DNA from: Mogibacterium neglectum
GTDB taxonomy: Bacteria; Bacillota; Clostridia; Peptostreptococcales; Anaerovoracaceae
Assembly (NCBI RefSeq): GCF_030644205.1
Contig: NZ_CP128647.1
Span: forward strand, 124,001-188,000
Length of the DNA stretch: 64,000 bases
Direction of reading: 5' to 3'
The notes beneath the pieces were generated by a model. The model saw only the letters and a list, made by a program, of their open reading frames with translations. It had not been told where the DNA came from and did no database searches. Below are positions 7,901 to 16,718 of the stretch, one piece after another (position 1 is the first letter of the stretch; each line of letters opens with the position of its first letter). The translations under genes were made by a program, and so were the position numbers.

Positions 7901-9286
7901 ATGAGTGACATCAAGATCAATAAGAAATCAAACCTACTAGAACAGGATCCTTACAATTACCAACTTCAAGATGTTGAAGAACCTAACTTGATGCGTGAGT
8001 TTTTCGAGTACACCGAGATACCAAAGGTTTCCTTTAACTTTAGGAGAAATCCTCTCGGAATGCCTAAGGAGATATGGATAACCGACACGACATTCCGTGA
8101 CGGGCAGCAATCTCGCGAACCATATACTGTTGAGCAGATTGTAGATATATATGAGATGATGTCGAGGCTATCAGGACCTAATGGCAAGATTAGACAGACG
8201 GAGTTTTTCGTATATAGCGATAGAGATAGGCGAGCTATCGAGAAGTGCAGAGAGCTGGGTCTTGAATTTCCAGAGATTACGACATGGATTAGAGCTAAGA
8301 AAGAAGATTTTAAGCTCGTGCACGACATCGGTGTTAAGGAGACTGGTATACTCGTTAGCTGTTCAGATTACCATATATTTACGAAGCTCGGTATGAATAG
8401 AAGGCAGGCGATGGAGCACTACCTATCGGTCATTTCCGATGCGTTTGAAGCTGGGGTTATGCCAAGGTGTCACCTTGAGGACATTACGAGGGCTGACTTC
8501 TATGGCTTTGTAGTCCCTTTTGTAAAGGCTATTCAGGACCTTGCAGAGCAGGCTAATATGCCTGTTAGAATTCGTGCATGCGATACGCTTGGATACGGAA
8601 TTCCTTATGGAGGAGTTGCGATGCCTAGGTCAGTTCCTGGGATAATCTATGGACTTCAGCATTACGCAGGGGTACCGAGTGAGATGATCGAATGGCACGG
8701 GCATAACGATTTCTATAAGGCCGTTACTAATGCAGCGACCGCGTGGCTGTACGGAGCAGCGGCGGTAAATACTACGTTATTTGGCATAGGCGAGAGGACT
8801 GGAAATGTTCCTCTTGAGGCGATGGTCTTCGAGTATGCGCAGCTACGCGGTACACTGGACGGTATGGATACGACGGTTATCACTGAACTTGCCGAGTATT
8901 ATGAGAAGAAAATCGGGTATCATTTGCCTGAGCAGACACCTTTCGTCGGCAAGAATTTCAATGTTACCAAAGCTGGAATTCACGCGGATGGGCTGCTTAA
9001 GAATGAGGAAATTTACAATATATTTGACACTAAGAAATTCCTCAATAGACCACCTCTCGTTTCAATCAACCAGAACAGCGGTGCGGCTGGAGTAGCTGTA
9101 TGGCTCAATGAGAAATATCATCTAGAGGGCGATCGTAAGGTAGATAAGCACAGTGAAGTGGTTCGCTATATCAAGAGCTGGATTGATAATCAATATGATA
9201 ACGGCAGGGTATCTGTTATCGGAGCAGATGAGATTGATGCGCTTGTAAATAAATTCGTAACTGGAGAGTCTGAAGGAAGCTGGTAG
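7901..9286 (+). CDS. Re-citrate synthase-type enzyme (isopropylmalate/homocitrate synthase superfamily)
   Basis: This is an HMGL-like TIM-barrel acyl-CoA condensing enzyme of 461 residues. The catalytic signature is T-D-T-T-F-R-D-G-Q-Q near residue 62, and the metal-binding H-G-H-N-D lies near residue 265. Unlike LeuA it has a long N-terminal extension and no regulatory C-terminal LeuA domain. Known Re-face citrate synthases of anaerobes such as Clostridium kluyveri belong to this family and are often misnamed 2-isopropylmalate synthase. Here the next genes are aconitase and isocitrate dehydrogenase, so condensation of acetyl-CoA with oxaloacetate is the most likely reaction. Homocitrate synthase is the alternative. 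GAGG nine bases upstream supports the ATG at 7901. Confidence 0.85.
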   Translation: MSDIKINKKSNLLEQDPYNYQLQDVEEPNLMREFFEYTEIPKVSFNFRRNPLGMPKEIWITDTTFRDGQQSREPYTVEQIVDIYEMMSRLSGPNGKIRQTEFFVYSDRDRRAIEKCRELGLEFPEITTWIRAKKEDFKLVHDIGVKETGILVSCSDYHIFTKLGMNRRQAMEHYLSVISDAFEAGVMPRCHLEDITRADFYGFVVPFVKAIQDLAEQANMPVRIRACDTLGYGIPYGGVAMPRSVPGIIYGLQHYAGVPSEMIEWHGHNDFYKAVTNAATAWLYGAAAVNTTLFGIGERTGNVPLEAMVFEYAQLRGTLDGMDTTVITELAEYYEKKIGYHLPEQTPFVGKNFNVTKAGIHADGLLKNEEIYNIFDTKKFLNRPPLVSINQNSGAAGVAVWLNEKYHLEGDRKVDKHSEVVRYIKSWIDNQYDNGRVSVIGADEIDALVNKFVTGESEGSW

Positions 9287-9296
9287 GGGGCATAAA

Positions 9297-11219
9297 ATGG
9301 GATATACAATAGCTGAGAAAATTATTAAAGCTCACTTGGTTAGTGGTGAGATGAAGGTGGGTGAGGAGATTGGGCTCAGGATTGACCAGACTCTGACACA
9401 GGATGCGACTGGAACAATGGCATATCTGGAGTTTGAGGCGATGGGAATTCCGCAGGTCAAGACTGAGCGTTCCGTAGCATATATAGATCACAATACTCTG
9501 CAGTCTGGATTTGAGAATGCAGATGATCATAAATATATTCAGACCGTGGCTGCAAAGCACGGTGTGTACTTCTCGAGGCCTGGCAACGGCATCTGCCACC
9601 AGGTTCATTATGAGAGATTTGGCATTCCGGGCAAGACTCTGATTGGATCCGATTCGCACACTCCGACTGGCGGGGGGCTCGGAATGCTGGCGATGGGCGC
9701 TGGTGGCATGGATGTAGCCGTTGCCATGGGCGGCGGAGCTTACCACATCCCTATGCCTAGGATGATTTTCGTGGAACTGATAGGAGAGCTCCGCCCTAAT
9801 GTGAGCGCCAAAGATATCATCTTGGAGGTTCTGCGCATGCTGTCTGTCAAGGGCGGCGTTGGCGCTATTGTCGAATACGGTGGCGAGGGTGTAGCGACGC
9901 TCAGCGTTCCTGAGCGTGCGACTATTACAAATATGGGCGCTGAGCTAGGAGCTACTACCTCGATTTTTCCTTCTGACGAGGTGACCAGGCAGTTCATGGC
10001 AGCTCAGGATAGGGAGGCTGACTGGTCTCCTCTAGCAAGCGATCCAGATGCTGAATATGCTGAGCGTTACTCTATCAATCTGTGCGAGCTTGAGCCTCTA
10101 GCAGCTTGCCCAAATAGTCCTGACAATGTAAAGCCTGTGAGGGAGCTCGCAGGAATTAAGGTTGATCAGGTTGCGATAGGCTCATGTACAAATTCTTCAT
10201 TTGCAGATATGACTAAGACTGCATCGGTTTTAAAGGGACATAAGATTGCAGACAGTGTGAGTCTTGGAATATCGCCAGGATCAAGACAAGTGCTCTCCAT
10301 GATGGCGGAGAGCGGTGCACTCACAGATATGATCGATGCGGGTGCTAGAATACTGGAGTGCGCATGTGGTCCATGTATAGGAATGGGATTCTCACCAAAC
10401 TCAAAAGGTGTGAGCCTAAGAACATTTAACAGAAACTTCCTCGGTCGTTCGGGAACTAAGGACGGACAGGTGTATTTGGTAAGTCCTGAGACAGCTGCAG
10501 TGTCAGCGCTCACAGGCTATATCACAGATCCAACGACATTCCCTCCAATCGCACAGCCGCAGCAGCCAGATAGATTCCGCATCAATGATGACGGAATCAT
10601 AGCACCACTGCCAGCAGCAGAAGCCGAGGCGGCAGAGGTGCTACGCGGCCCTAACATCAAACCATTCCCAGAGGCAAGTCCGCTGGATGACCATATAGAG
10701 GCCGAGGTCATCCTCAAGGTAGGTGATAATATCACCACTGATCACATCATGCCAGCAGGATCGAAAGTATTACCATATAGATCGAACGTGCCTAAAATAT
10801 CTGAATTCTGTTTCAGCGTAGTGGATGAGACATTTGCAGCTAGAGCCAAGGCAGCAGGTAAAGGCTTTATAGTTGGCGGCTCGAACTATGGGCAGGGATC
10901 ATCTAGAGAGCATGCAGCGCTTGCGCCGCTCTACCTCGGAATAAAGGCGGTTATAGCGAAGAGCTTTGCCAGAATCCATGCAGCAAATCTTGTAAATGCA
11001 GGGATATTACCATTAATATTCGAGAATCCAGATGACTATGATGAGGTAAAGCAGGGAGATATGCTCAGATTAGAAAATGTTAGAGCAGCTCTAGGAGATG
11101 ACAGAATAATTCTGCATGCTGGAGATAAGAATATACCACTTCGTATGGAGCTGGCTGAGAGGCAGAAAGAAGTGCTACTAGCAGGAGGGCTTCTTGACTA
11201 TGCGGCACTTGGTAACTAG
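9297..11219 (+). CDS. Aconitate hydratase
   Basis: This 4Fe-4S enzyme interconverts citrate and isocitrate. It has 640 residues, the shorter clostridial aconitase type. The N-terminal catalytic domain shows D-S-H-T-P-T-G-G near residue 120 and the cluster cysteines in G-S-C-T-N-S-S and C-A-C-G-P-C-I-G. The C-terminal swivel domain carries G-G-S-N-Y-G-Q-G-S-S-R-E-H-A near residue 523, the substrate-binding loop. It starts 10 bases after the citrate synthase stop, with AGGGGG as ribosome binding site, so the two are co-transcribed. Homoaconitase or isopropylmalate isomerase are less likely given the context. Confidence 0.93.
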   Translation: MGYTIAEKIIKAHLVSGEMKVGEEIGLRIDQTLTQDATGTMAYLEFEAMGIPQVKTERSVAYIDHNTLQSGFENADDHKYIQTVAAKHGVYFSRPGNGICHQVHYERFGIPGKTLIGSDSHTPTGGGLGMLAMGAGGMDVAVAMGGGAYHIPMPRMIFVELIGELRPNVSAKDIILEVLRMLSVKGGVGAIVEYGGEGVATLSVPERATITNMGAELGATTSIFPSDEVTRQFMAAQDREADWSPLASDPDAEYAERYSINLCELEPLAACPNSPDNVKPVRELAGIKVDQVAIGSCTNSSFADMTKTASVLKGHKIADSVSLGISPGSRQVLSMMAESGALTDMIDAGARILECACGPCIGMGFSPNSKGVSLRTFNRNFLGRSGTKDGQVYLVSPETAAVSALTGYITDPTTFPPIAQPQQPDRFRINDDGIIAPLPAAEAEAAEVLRGPNIKPFPEASPLDDHIEAEVILKVGDNITTDHIMPAGSKVLPYRSNVPKISEFCFSVVDETFAARAKAAGKGFIVGGSNYGQGSSREHAALAPLYLGIKAVIAKSFARIHAANLVNAGILPLIFENPDDYDEVKQGDMLRLENVRAALGDDRIILHAGDKNIPLRMELAERQKEVLLAGGLLDYAALGN

Positions 11220-11371
11220 ATGAAGCAGTGAAGGGTACACACCTAAAAGCTAGTTAAGATTAGAAAATCGTGCTATTAATACCATAAATAGTGATTTTAT
11301 AATTTCGGCTAATATTATTGAGACTGTGCTATCAGACTTGAATCGTACAGTTTGAAATTGGAGACAAGGAA

Positions 11372-12577
11372 ATGGATAAAAAGATATATAGCTCAGAAAT
11401 AGAGCGGGATATCGGAAGCGCTGTAGAGAATTTTGAAATCGTGCTGCGTGAGCAAGTGGCAAGGAATCAGCGCATGCGAGCTGAGAGAGAGGAGAAAGAT
11501 GTAGCTAACAAAACTGGTGATCTAGCTCCTAACTCGAATAGAGACAAGGTAATAATCGGAACTGCTGCCGGCGACGGCATCGGCCCGATTATCATGGCCG
11601 AAGCGGAGAGAGTGCTGGAAGCAGTCCTCCGGGACAGACTTGCAAGCGGCTCCCTAGTCCTAAAGCCAATCGAAGGCTTCACCCTCGAAAACCGCCTCGC
11701 CGCAGGCAAGACAGTCCCGGACTCCGTCATGGCAGCGATGAACGAATGTGATGTTCTGCTCAAAGGACCAACAACAACACCGAACGCTGCCATGAATACA
11801 GCTAATATCGAGAGTGCTAATGTCTATCTGCGTAAATCATTTGATTTATTTGCCAATGTCAGACCAGTTGCAATTCCAGAAGAAGGAATCGACTGGACAT
11901 TCTTCCGCGAGAACACGGAAGGAGAATATGCATTAGGCAGCAAGGGCGAATACATCACGGGAGAATTGGCGGTTGATTTCAAGGTGACGACAGACGAGGG
12001 CACAGAGAGAATCGCTCGCGCCGCATATGAATACGCGAGAGCTAACGGCAAGAAGCGAGTATCTATAGTGACTAAAGCCAATATCATGAAGAAGACTGAT
12101 GGCAACTTCCTGAATATCTGCCGTGAAGTCGCAAAGGATTACCCGGAGATCGAGATGGATTCGTGGTTCATCGATATCATGGCTGCTAATCTAGTCAATA
12201 AGGAGATTAGAAACAACTTCCAAGTTTTTGTACTTCCTAACCTGTATGGTGATATAATTACTGACGAGGCAGCTCAGATTCAGGGTGGAGTCGGAACGGC
12301 TGGAAGTGCGAATATCGGCAGGAATTATGCGATATTTGAAGCTATACACGGCAGTGCTCCACGCATGATTGAAGATGGGCTGGGAGAATATGCCAATCCG
12401 TCGAGCCTGCTCAAGGCTGCAGTTATGATGCTGTCACATGTGGGTTATAGAGATGAGTCAAAGAGACTTGAAGAAGCGCTAGAATTAGCTGATAAGGAGC
12501 TTGGGCCACGCATGACAGGAATGGCAGGCGGTGCAACATGCCGCGAATACGCAGAATTAGTCATGTCGAGGTTATAA
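11372..12577 (+). CDS. Isocitrate dehydrogenase (isocitrate/isopropylmalate dehydrogenase family)
   Basis: This performs oxidative decarboxylation of isocitrate to 2-oxoglutarate. The 401-residue protein has an unusual N-terminal extension of about 50 residues before the family fold begins at G-D-G-I-G-P. The segment S-A-N-V-Y-L-R-K matches the S-x-N-x-x-L-R isocitrate-binding pattern rather than the isopropylmalate one. Metal-binding aspartates are in the L-Y-G-D-I-I-T-D-E-A region. At the nucleotide site, H-G-S-A-P is followed by R-M-I rather than the K-Y of NADP enzymes or the D-I of common NAD enzymes, so the cofactor is uncertain. A 152-base gap from aconitase contains a weak hairpin but no strong terminator. 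Confidence 0.88.
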   Translation: MDKKIYSSEIERDIGSAVENFEIVLREQVARNQRMRAEREEKDVANKTGDLAPNSNRDKVIIGTAAGDGIGPIIMAEAERVLEAVLRDRLASGSLVLKPIEGFTLENRLAAGKTVPDSVMAAMNECDVLLKGPTTTPNAAMNTANIESANVYLRKSFDLFANVRPVAIPEEGIDWTFFRENTEGEYALGSKGEYITGELAVDFKVTTDEGTERIARAAYEYARANGKKRVSIVTKANIMKKTDGNFLNICREVAKDYPEIEMDSWFIDIMAANLVNKEIRNNFQVFVLPNLYGDIITDEAAQIQGGVGTAGSANIGRNYAIFEAIHGSAPRMIEDGLGEYANPSSLLKAAVMMLSHVGYRDESKRLEEALELADKELGPRMTGMAGGATCREYAELVMSRL

Positions 12578-13518
12578 TGATACAGAATTTCTGGATTTGT
12601 ATAAATGCGGTAGTACCGCTGATGATATATCTGATAATCGGGATGCTCGTAAAGCGAGTAGGCCTTATAAATGACGACGAGGTGCACAGGTTCAATCGCC
12701 TCGTCTTTATTGTGCTCTTTCCGCCGATGATGTTCGAAAACCTCTATGGGGCGAAGTTAAGCACAGCTTTGAGCCCAAGACTTATAGTATTTGCACTTGT
12801 ATTTCTTTTATCCTACATAGCACTTAGCATACCGGTAGTCCATAAGCTGGAGAAGAAATCAGAGACACGTGGAGCGATGATACAGGCGATGTATAGAAGC
12901 AACTTCGTACTTATGGGGCTTCCAATCGCTATTAATATATGCGGTGCAGGAAATGTATCCAAGACAGCGGTACTAGTCACTATAATCGTTCCTACATATA
13001 ACATATTGGCGGTCGTAATACTTGAATATTACCGTGGTGGTCGTGCTAGCATCTCTAAAATGCTCCGCAAGATCGTCACTAACCCGATAATTCTCGGGGC
13101 TGTGGCAGCAGGCACAGCGATATCCCTCAATATAACAGTGCCGAAATCGATAGACAGGGTTGTCTATTCTCTATCTGAATGTACGACTCCGATGGCGATG
13201 ATGCTACTAGGTGCCTCGTTCAATATCAAAAGTGTGAAGTCTGGCAAGCGGAACCTAAGTATATCAATAATTGCCAAGCTAATAGTACTCCCAGCAATTG
13301 GACTACCTATAGCGATGCTGCTCGGCTTCAGAGATGTAGAGTTCGTATCGCTAATAGTTATGATGGCAGCGCCTTGCTCAGTGTCATCATATACAATGGC
13401 AGAGTCTATGGGAAGCGATGGAGAGCTTGCAGGTAATGCAGTAATATTCACAACTGGTTTTTCTATATTAACCATATTCGGGTGGTTATTTCTGTTTAAG
13501 AATATGGGAATGTTCTAA
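12577..13518 (+). CDS. AEC family transporter (auxin efflux carrier fold)
   Basis: This is a membrane permease of 313 residues with about ten hydrophobic segments and the AEC pattern (N-R-L-V-F near residue 32, M-Y-R-S-N-F near residue 108, and a G-A-S-F-N segment in the second half). Its ATG overlaps the IDH stop codon (TAATG), and GAGG lies in the IDH 3' end, so it is translationally coupled. AEC members include malate and other organic-acid carriers. Coupling to a 2-oxoglutarate-producing operon suggests a di- or tricarboxylate substrate, which is inference. Confidence 0.88.
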   Translation: MIQNFWICINAVVPLMIYLIIGMLVKRVGLINDDEVHRFNRLVFIVLFPPMMFENLYGAKLSTALSPRLIVFALVFLLSYIALSIPVVHKLEKKSETRGAMIQAMYRSNFVLMGLPIAINICGAGNVSKTAVLVTIIVPTYNILAVVILEYYRGGRASISKMLRKIVTNPIILGAVAAGTAISLNITVPKSIDRVVYSLSECTTPMAMMLLGASFNIKSVKSGKRNLSISIIAKLIVLPAIGLPIAMLLGFRDVEFVSLIVMMAAPCSVSSYTMAESMGSDGELAGNAVIFTTGFSILTIFGWLFLFKNMGMF

Positions 13519-13525
13519 AACCAGG

Positions 13526-13562
13526 ATACATAGGCAACAAGCAACATGCGGGGCCTATGTAT
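13526..13562 (+). terminator. Intrinsic terminator of the TCA-type operon
   Basis: A perfect 10-bp stem (13526-13535 with 13553-13562), a 17-base loop and TAATTTTAT downstream, immediately after the AEC gene. Confidence 0.75.
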
Positions 13563-13621
13563 TAATTTTATGCATTATTGAATAAAAAAACGAAAATATG
13601 AAATAAAATTCAAAAAAGGCG

Positions 13622-13650
13622 TTGACAAAAGGAAGAAGAGAGAGTATATT
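13622..13650 (+). promoter_or_regulatory. Promoter of the amino-acid-binding lipoprotein gene
   Basis: TTGACA (13622-13627), a 17-base spacer and TATATT (13645-13650). The leader to the start codon is about 205 bases and otherwise AT-rich. It includes two tandem 13-bp units GAATTTAGAGAAA at 13808-13833. I recognise no riboswitch in it. Confidence 0.75.
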
Positions 13651-13861
13651 CATACACAAGAACTATTAAAAATACACATATAAACAGCTTTATACACATC
13701 CGAAAAACTGATGCAATTCTCGGTAGTCAGAAAGAGCGACGATAGTATCAGCACAAACACGGATAAGTGAAAACCATAAATATGTGGATGTCAAATTAAA
13801 AGTAGCGGAATTTAGAGAAAGAATTTAGAGAAAACATTATTTAAAGGAAAGAGGAAACAAA

Positions 13862-14638
13862 ATGAAAAAGACTATTGGAAAGGTTTTGGCACTTATGATG
13901 TGCCTGGTTATGGCGGGAGCACTTTCAGCATGTGGTAGTAAGGACAAGGTGTACAAGGTGTCAACTGAACCGACATACCCTCCATTTGACACAACGAATA
14001 AGAATGGTGACATCGTAGGATTTGATATGGATCTTATGAAGGCTATTGCGAAGGATCAGGGCTTCAAGGTTGAGTTTGAATCGCTCGAGTTCGACGCGCT
14101 AATTCCAGCTCTCAAGTCTGACAGCACAGATATAGTAATCGCAGGTATGAACGTAACACCTGAACGTGCTAAGCAGGTAGCTTTCTCTGATCCATATTAC
14201 AAGACAGGAATCGTTTTACTTGTAAAGAAAGACAATACAAGCATAACAGGTTGGGACAACTTTACATCAGGAAGTGGGATCAAGGTGGCAGCGCAGACTG
14301 GTACTTCTCAGGCTGATATAGCAGCGCAGCTTAAGAAGGAAGGCAAAGTATCCAAATCAGTTATCCTAAACCAGAACACAACAGCGCTTCAGCAGCTTGG
14401 AAATGGTGACGTTGACGCAGTTCTTGTGGACAAGCCTGTTGCTGTAGATATCGTTGCTTCGCAGGGTGATAAGTACAAAATAGTAGGGGATATAAAGCCT
14501 GACAGCGTTGCTGATGTTGCGATTGCAGTTAAGACCGATAACAAGGAGCTTCTTAAGAAAATTAACAAGGGGTTAAAGCATCTCAAGGAAAACGGCACCT
14601 ACGACAAACTCGCTAAGAAGTGGAAGATAGAGCAGTAG
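13862..14638 (+). CDS. Amino acid ABC transporter substrate-binding lipoprotein
   Basis: This is a periplasmic-binding-type protein (SBP family 3) of 258 residues that captures a polar or basic amino acid outside the membrane. A signal peptide ends in the lipobox L-S-A-C, so the mature protein is lipid-anchored at Cys24. Family marks are P-P-F-D near residue 40, G-F-D-M-D-L-M, the D-x-V-I-A-G-M segment near residue 95 and a C-terminal N-G-T-Y-D. No permease or ATPase gene is adjacent. It is an orphan receptor that must pair with a transporter encoded elsewhere. The ligand is not predictable beyond the Gln/Arg/Lys/Cys class. Confidence 0.93.
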   Translation: MKKTIGKVLALMMCLVMAGALSACGSKDKVYKVSTEPTYPPFDTTNKNGDIVGFDMDLMKAIAKDQGFKVEFESLEFDALIPALKSDSTDIVIAGMNVTPERAKQVAFSDPYYKTGIVLLVKKDNTSITGWDNFTSGSGIKVAAQTGTSQADIAAQLKKEGKVSKSVILNQNTTALQQLGNGDVDAVLVDKPVAVDIVASQGDKYKIVGDIKPDSVADVAIAVKTDNKELLKKINKGLKHLKENGTYDKLAKKWKIEQ

Positions 14639-14685
14639 CAAATTTGACATTTTAGTGGTAGTGCCAAAACGAATGTTATAGAAAA

Positions 14686-14729
14686 AGAGTTGTGCATTAA
14701 CGAATTATTATTCGCTAACGCACAACTCT
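14686..14729 (-). terminator. Convergent hairpin terminator
   Basis: A 10-bp perfect outer stem (14686-14695 with 14720-14729) extends inward by eight further pairs with two mismatches. On the minus strand it is followed by CTCTTTTTC, so it best terminates the minus-strand surface protein gene. It probably also stops + strand transcripts from the lipoprotein gene. Confidence 0.75.
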
Positions 14730-14739
14730 AATACTGTGT

Positions 14740-16503
14740 CTATCTAGTTTTTCTTCTTTTGATAGAAGTTAAAGCAATTGTACCTCCTAATGCAACCAAT
14801 ATACCTACTGCATAGAGGGTTAGATTTGTTTCATCGCCTGTTCTAGGAGACTTCTTGCCTGTAATTTTACTCGGATTTTTTGTTTTATTATCAGTTACTT
14901 TAACTGTAAGCTGTATCGCTTTTTTATCTGCATTCGTATCATTTTCAAGAACGGAATCTCTTCCGGCTTCCGATTGAACCGCATCCCACCCTATAAATAT
15001 CTTAGAGTAGTCTGAAGCATTCTCATACTTTATTCCGCCATATTGAGGATTTGTCAAAATCTCTTGTAAAGCAAACCCGTCAATGTATATATCGACAATA
15101 GTATCGCGTGCTTCAAATTCTCGCGATCCAAGTTCATATAATCTTCCCTCTTCATCATTTCCGAATGCAGTTGCTCGCTTTGACATCTCTTCGAGTTTAT
15201 CAATTACGGGCTTATCCTTGGCCTTTTGTTCATCGCTTATATTTCTGCTCCAATACTTATATAATTTTGGAACTTTAGCGATATTATTTCCTAATAAATT
15301 AATCTCTCCATATAAAGAATATGCTTTTGCAGGTCTGTTTGCTGCCTTGTTGCCGTAATCCATGTCAGAATGACCGTCGTGCTGGTAATATCTGTTATAA
15401 AGCCTCTCCGTCATCATCTTAAAAGGTTCATCAGTAGGAAATTTAAAATTCTTTTCGTCAGAATAATTTTCGTAGAGAGTTTTATCATAAGGATCGTTAT
15501 TAAGGTATCTGTCAATCACCTCTCTGTTATCAGCAACAAATTTATTGAATTCATCCCTTAGTGCCTTTACTTCATCAGCGAGCTTTTGAATATCTCCTAC
15601 GGCTTTGGTAAGATTTTTTACCTGGTTTTGATACTCTTGGTATTCAGCAGGCATAACATTTTTAAACTTCTCTACTTTTGACGGATCTTTTAAATATTCG
15701 TTTCGTAAGGTTTTCATTCTTGGGTCATAATGAGCGGTAACAAGTCTTTCCATTTTATAATTCCCGGACAGTACTCCCTTTACTGTCAAAACATCTCCAG
15801 CTTTCACCTTCGTTTTGTCAAACTTAATCCCCGGAATAGTAATTTCTAACTGGCATCCGACCTTATTTAACGCATTATTTAGATCTCTGACAATATATGG
15901 TTTATTTTCTTTATTCGCTTTCTTAAGTGCCGGATCAACAAATTCCATCATCACTGTAACTTTTTGACCCTCTACCTTTACATCCGTAACTTCAAATATG
16001 TCTTTCGCATTTTTTAGTTTCACATTATCTTTGGTAAGTATTTTGCTGTAAATCATTCCGTCCGGAATAACAAATTCTGCCACGAACCGGCTGCTTACGC
16101 CTTCAAGCTTTGCGTAAGCACCAACTCCTGGGGTTATCATCCCCACTGCCTTTTTAATAACATCAACCTTCAAAGTTCCTGTAAAGTTCATAGTATCATT
16201 GATGTTTACAGACTTGATTTCCTTATGCTGCGTATCCGTACCCAGCAGAATATCTCCATCCAGTCGAGTGAGTTTCTCATACTCAGCCTTAACTTCCTCT
16301 TTATTTTTAAAGGAATTTTCTAAAAACATTAAAAGCACTTCTCTTAGGTCATACCAGCCTTCAGGGGTTTTACTTATAGGGTGTTTTCCGGCTCCCTGTA
16401 ATGCCTGATTGTCATCAGCATGCACTACTACTGACGGTATTGCCGAAAAGACTAGAATTACACTTAATGTGATACTTAACACGTATCTTGCCAAATTCTT
16501 CAT
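14740..16503 (-). CDS. Cell-wall-anchored surface protein with SPRTG sorting signal
   Basis: This is a secreted wall-anchored protein of 587 residues. It has a signal peptide (cleavage after V-V-V-H-A, near residue 29), a long extracellular region without a family I recognise, a coiled-coil-like stretch around residues 285-325, and a C-terminal sorting signal. The signal is S-P-R-T-G-D at residues 552-557, then about 23 hydrophobic residues and a basic tail K-R-R-K. S/N-P-x-T-G variants are known sortase B-type signals in C. difficile, so a similar sortase is expected. An adhesin role is plausible but unproven. AAAGGA precedes the ATG. Confidence 0.85.
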   Translation of the reverse strand: MKNLARYVLSITLSVILVFSAIPSVVVHADDNQALQGAGKHPISKTPEGWYDLREVLLMFLENSFKNKEEVKAEYEKLTRLDGDILLGTDTQHKEIKSVNINDTMNFTGTLKVDVIKKAVGMITPGVGAYAKLEGVSSRFVAEFVIPDGMIYSKILTKDNVKLKNAKDIFEVTDVKVEGQKVTVMMEFVDPALKKANKENKPYIVRDLNNALNKVGCQLEITIPGIKFDKTKVKAGDVLTVKGVLSGNYKMERLVTAHYDPRMKTLRNEYLKDPSKVEKFKNVMPAEYQEYQNQVKNLTKAVGDIQKLADEVKALRDEFNKFVADNREVIDRYLNNDPYDKTLYENYSDEKNFKFPTDEPFKMMTERLYNRYYQHDGHSDMDYGNKAANRPAKAYSLYGEINLLGNNIAKVPKLYKYWSRNISDEQKAKDKPVIDKLEEMSKRATAFGNDEEGRLYELGSREFEARDTIVDIYIDGFALQEILTNPQYGGIKYENASDYSKIFIGWDAVQSEAGRDSVLENDTNADKKAIQLTVKVTDNKTKNPSKITGKKSPRTGDETNLTLYAVGILVALGGTIALTSIKRRKTR

Positions 16504-16661
16504 ACGAAATGTCCTTTCTTTAAAAATACTAAATTAAATAAATATAAAATTATTACATTTATCATCACGCGTTTCGTTGATTATATATTTAGTAAGTATT
16601 TAAATCAATGTTGGGTATGTATTTTAAATATACATGGTAAATAATTATAGACACAAAATGC

Positions 16662-16693
16662 ACAAAAAAGGGAGTCATACGAATGACAACCTC
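16662..16693 (-). terminator. Terminator after ArsB/NhaD-type permease gene
   Basis: On the minus strand a hairpin (5-bp core GTCAT/ATGAC at 16674-16687 plus an outer G-C section) is followed by CCTTTTTTG, 25 bases after the permease stop codon. Confidence 0.6.
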
Positions 16694-16718
16694 TTAGCTT
16701 TTTAGATATATCAACCGC

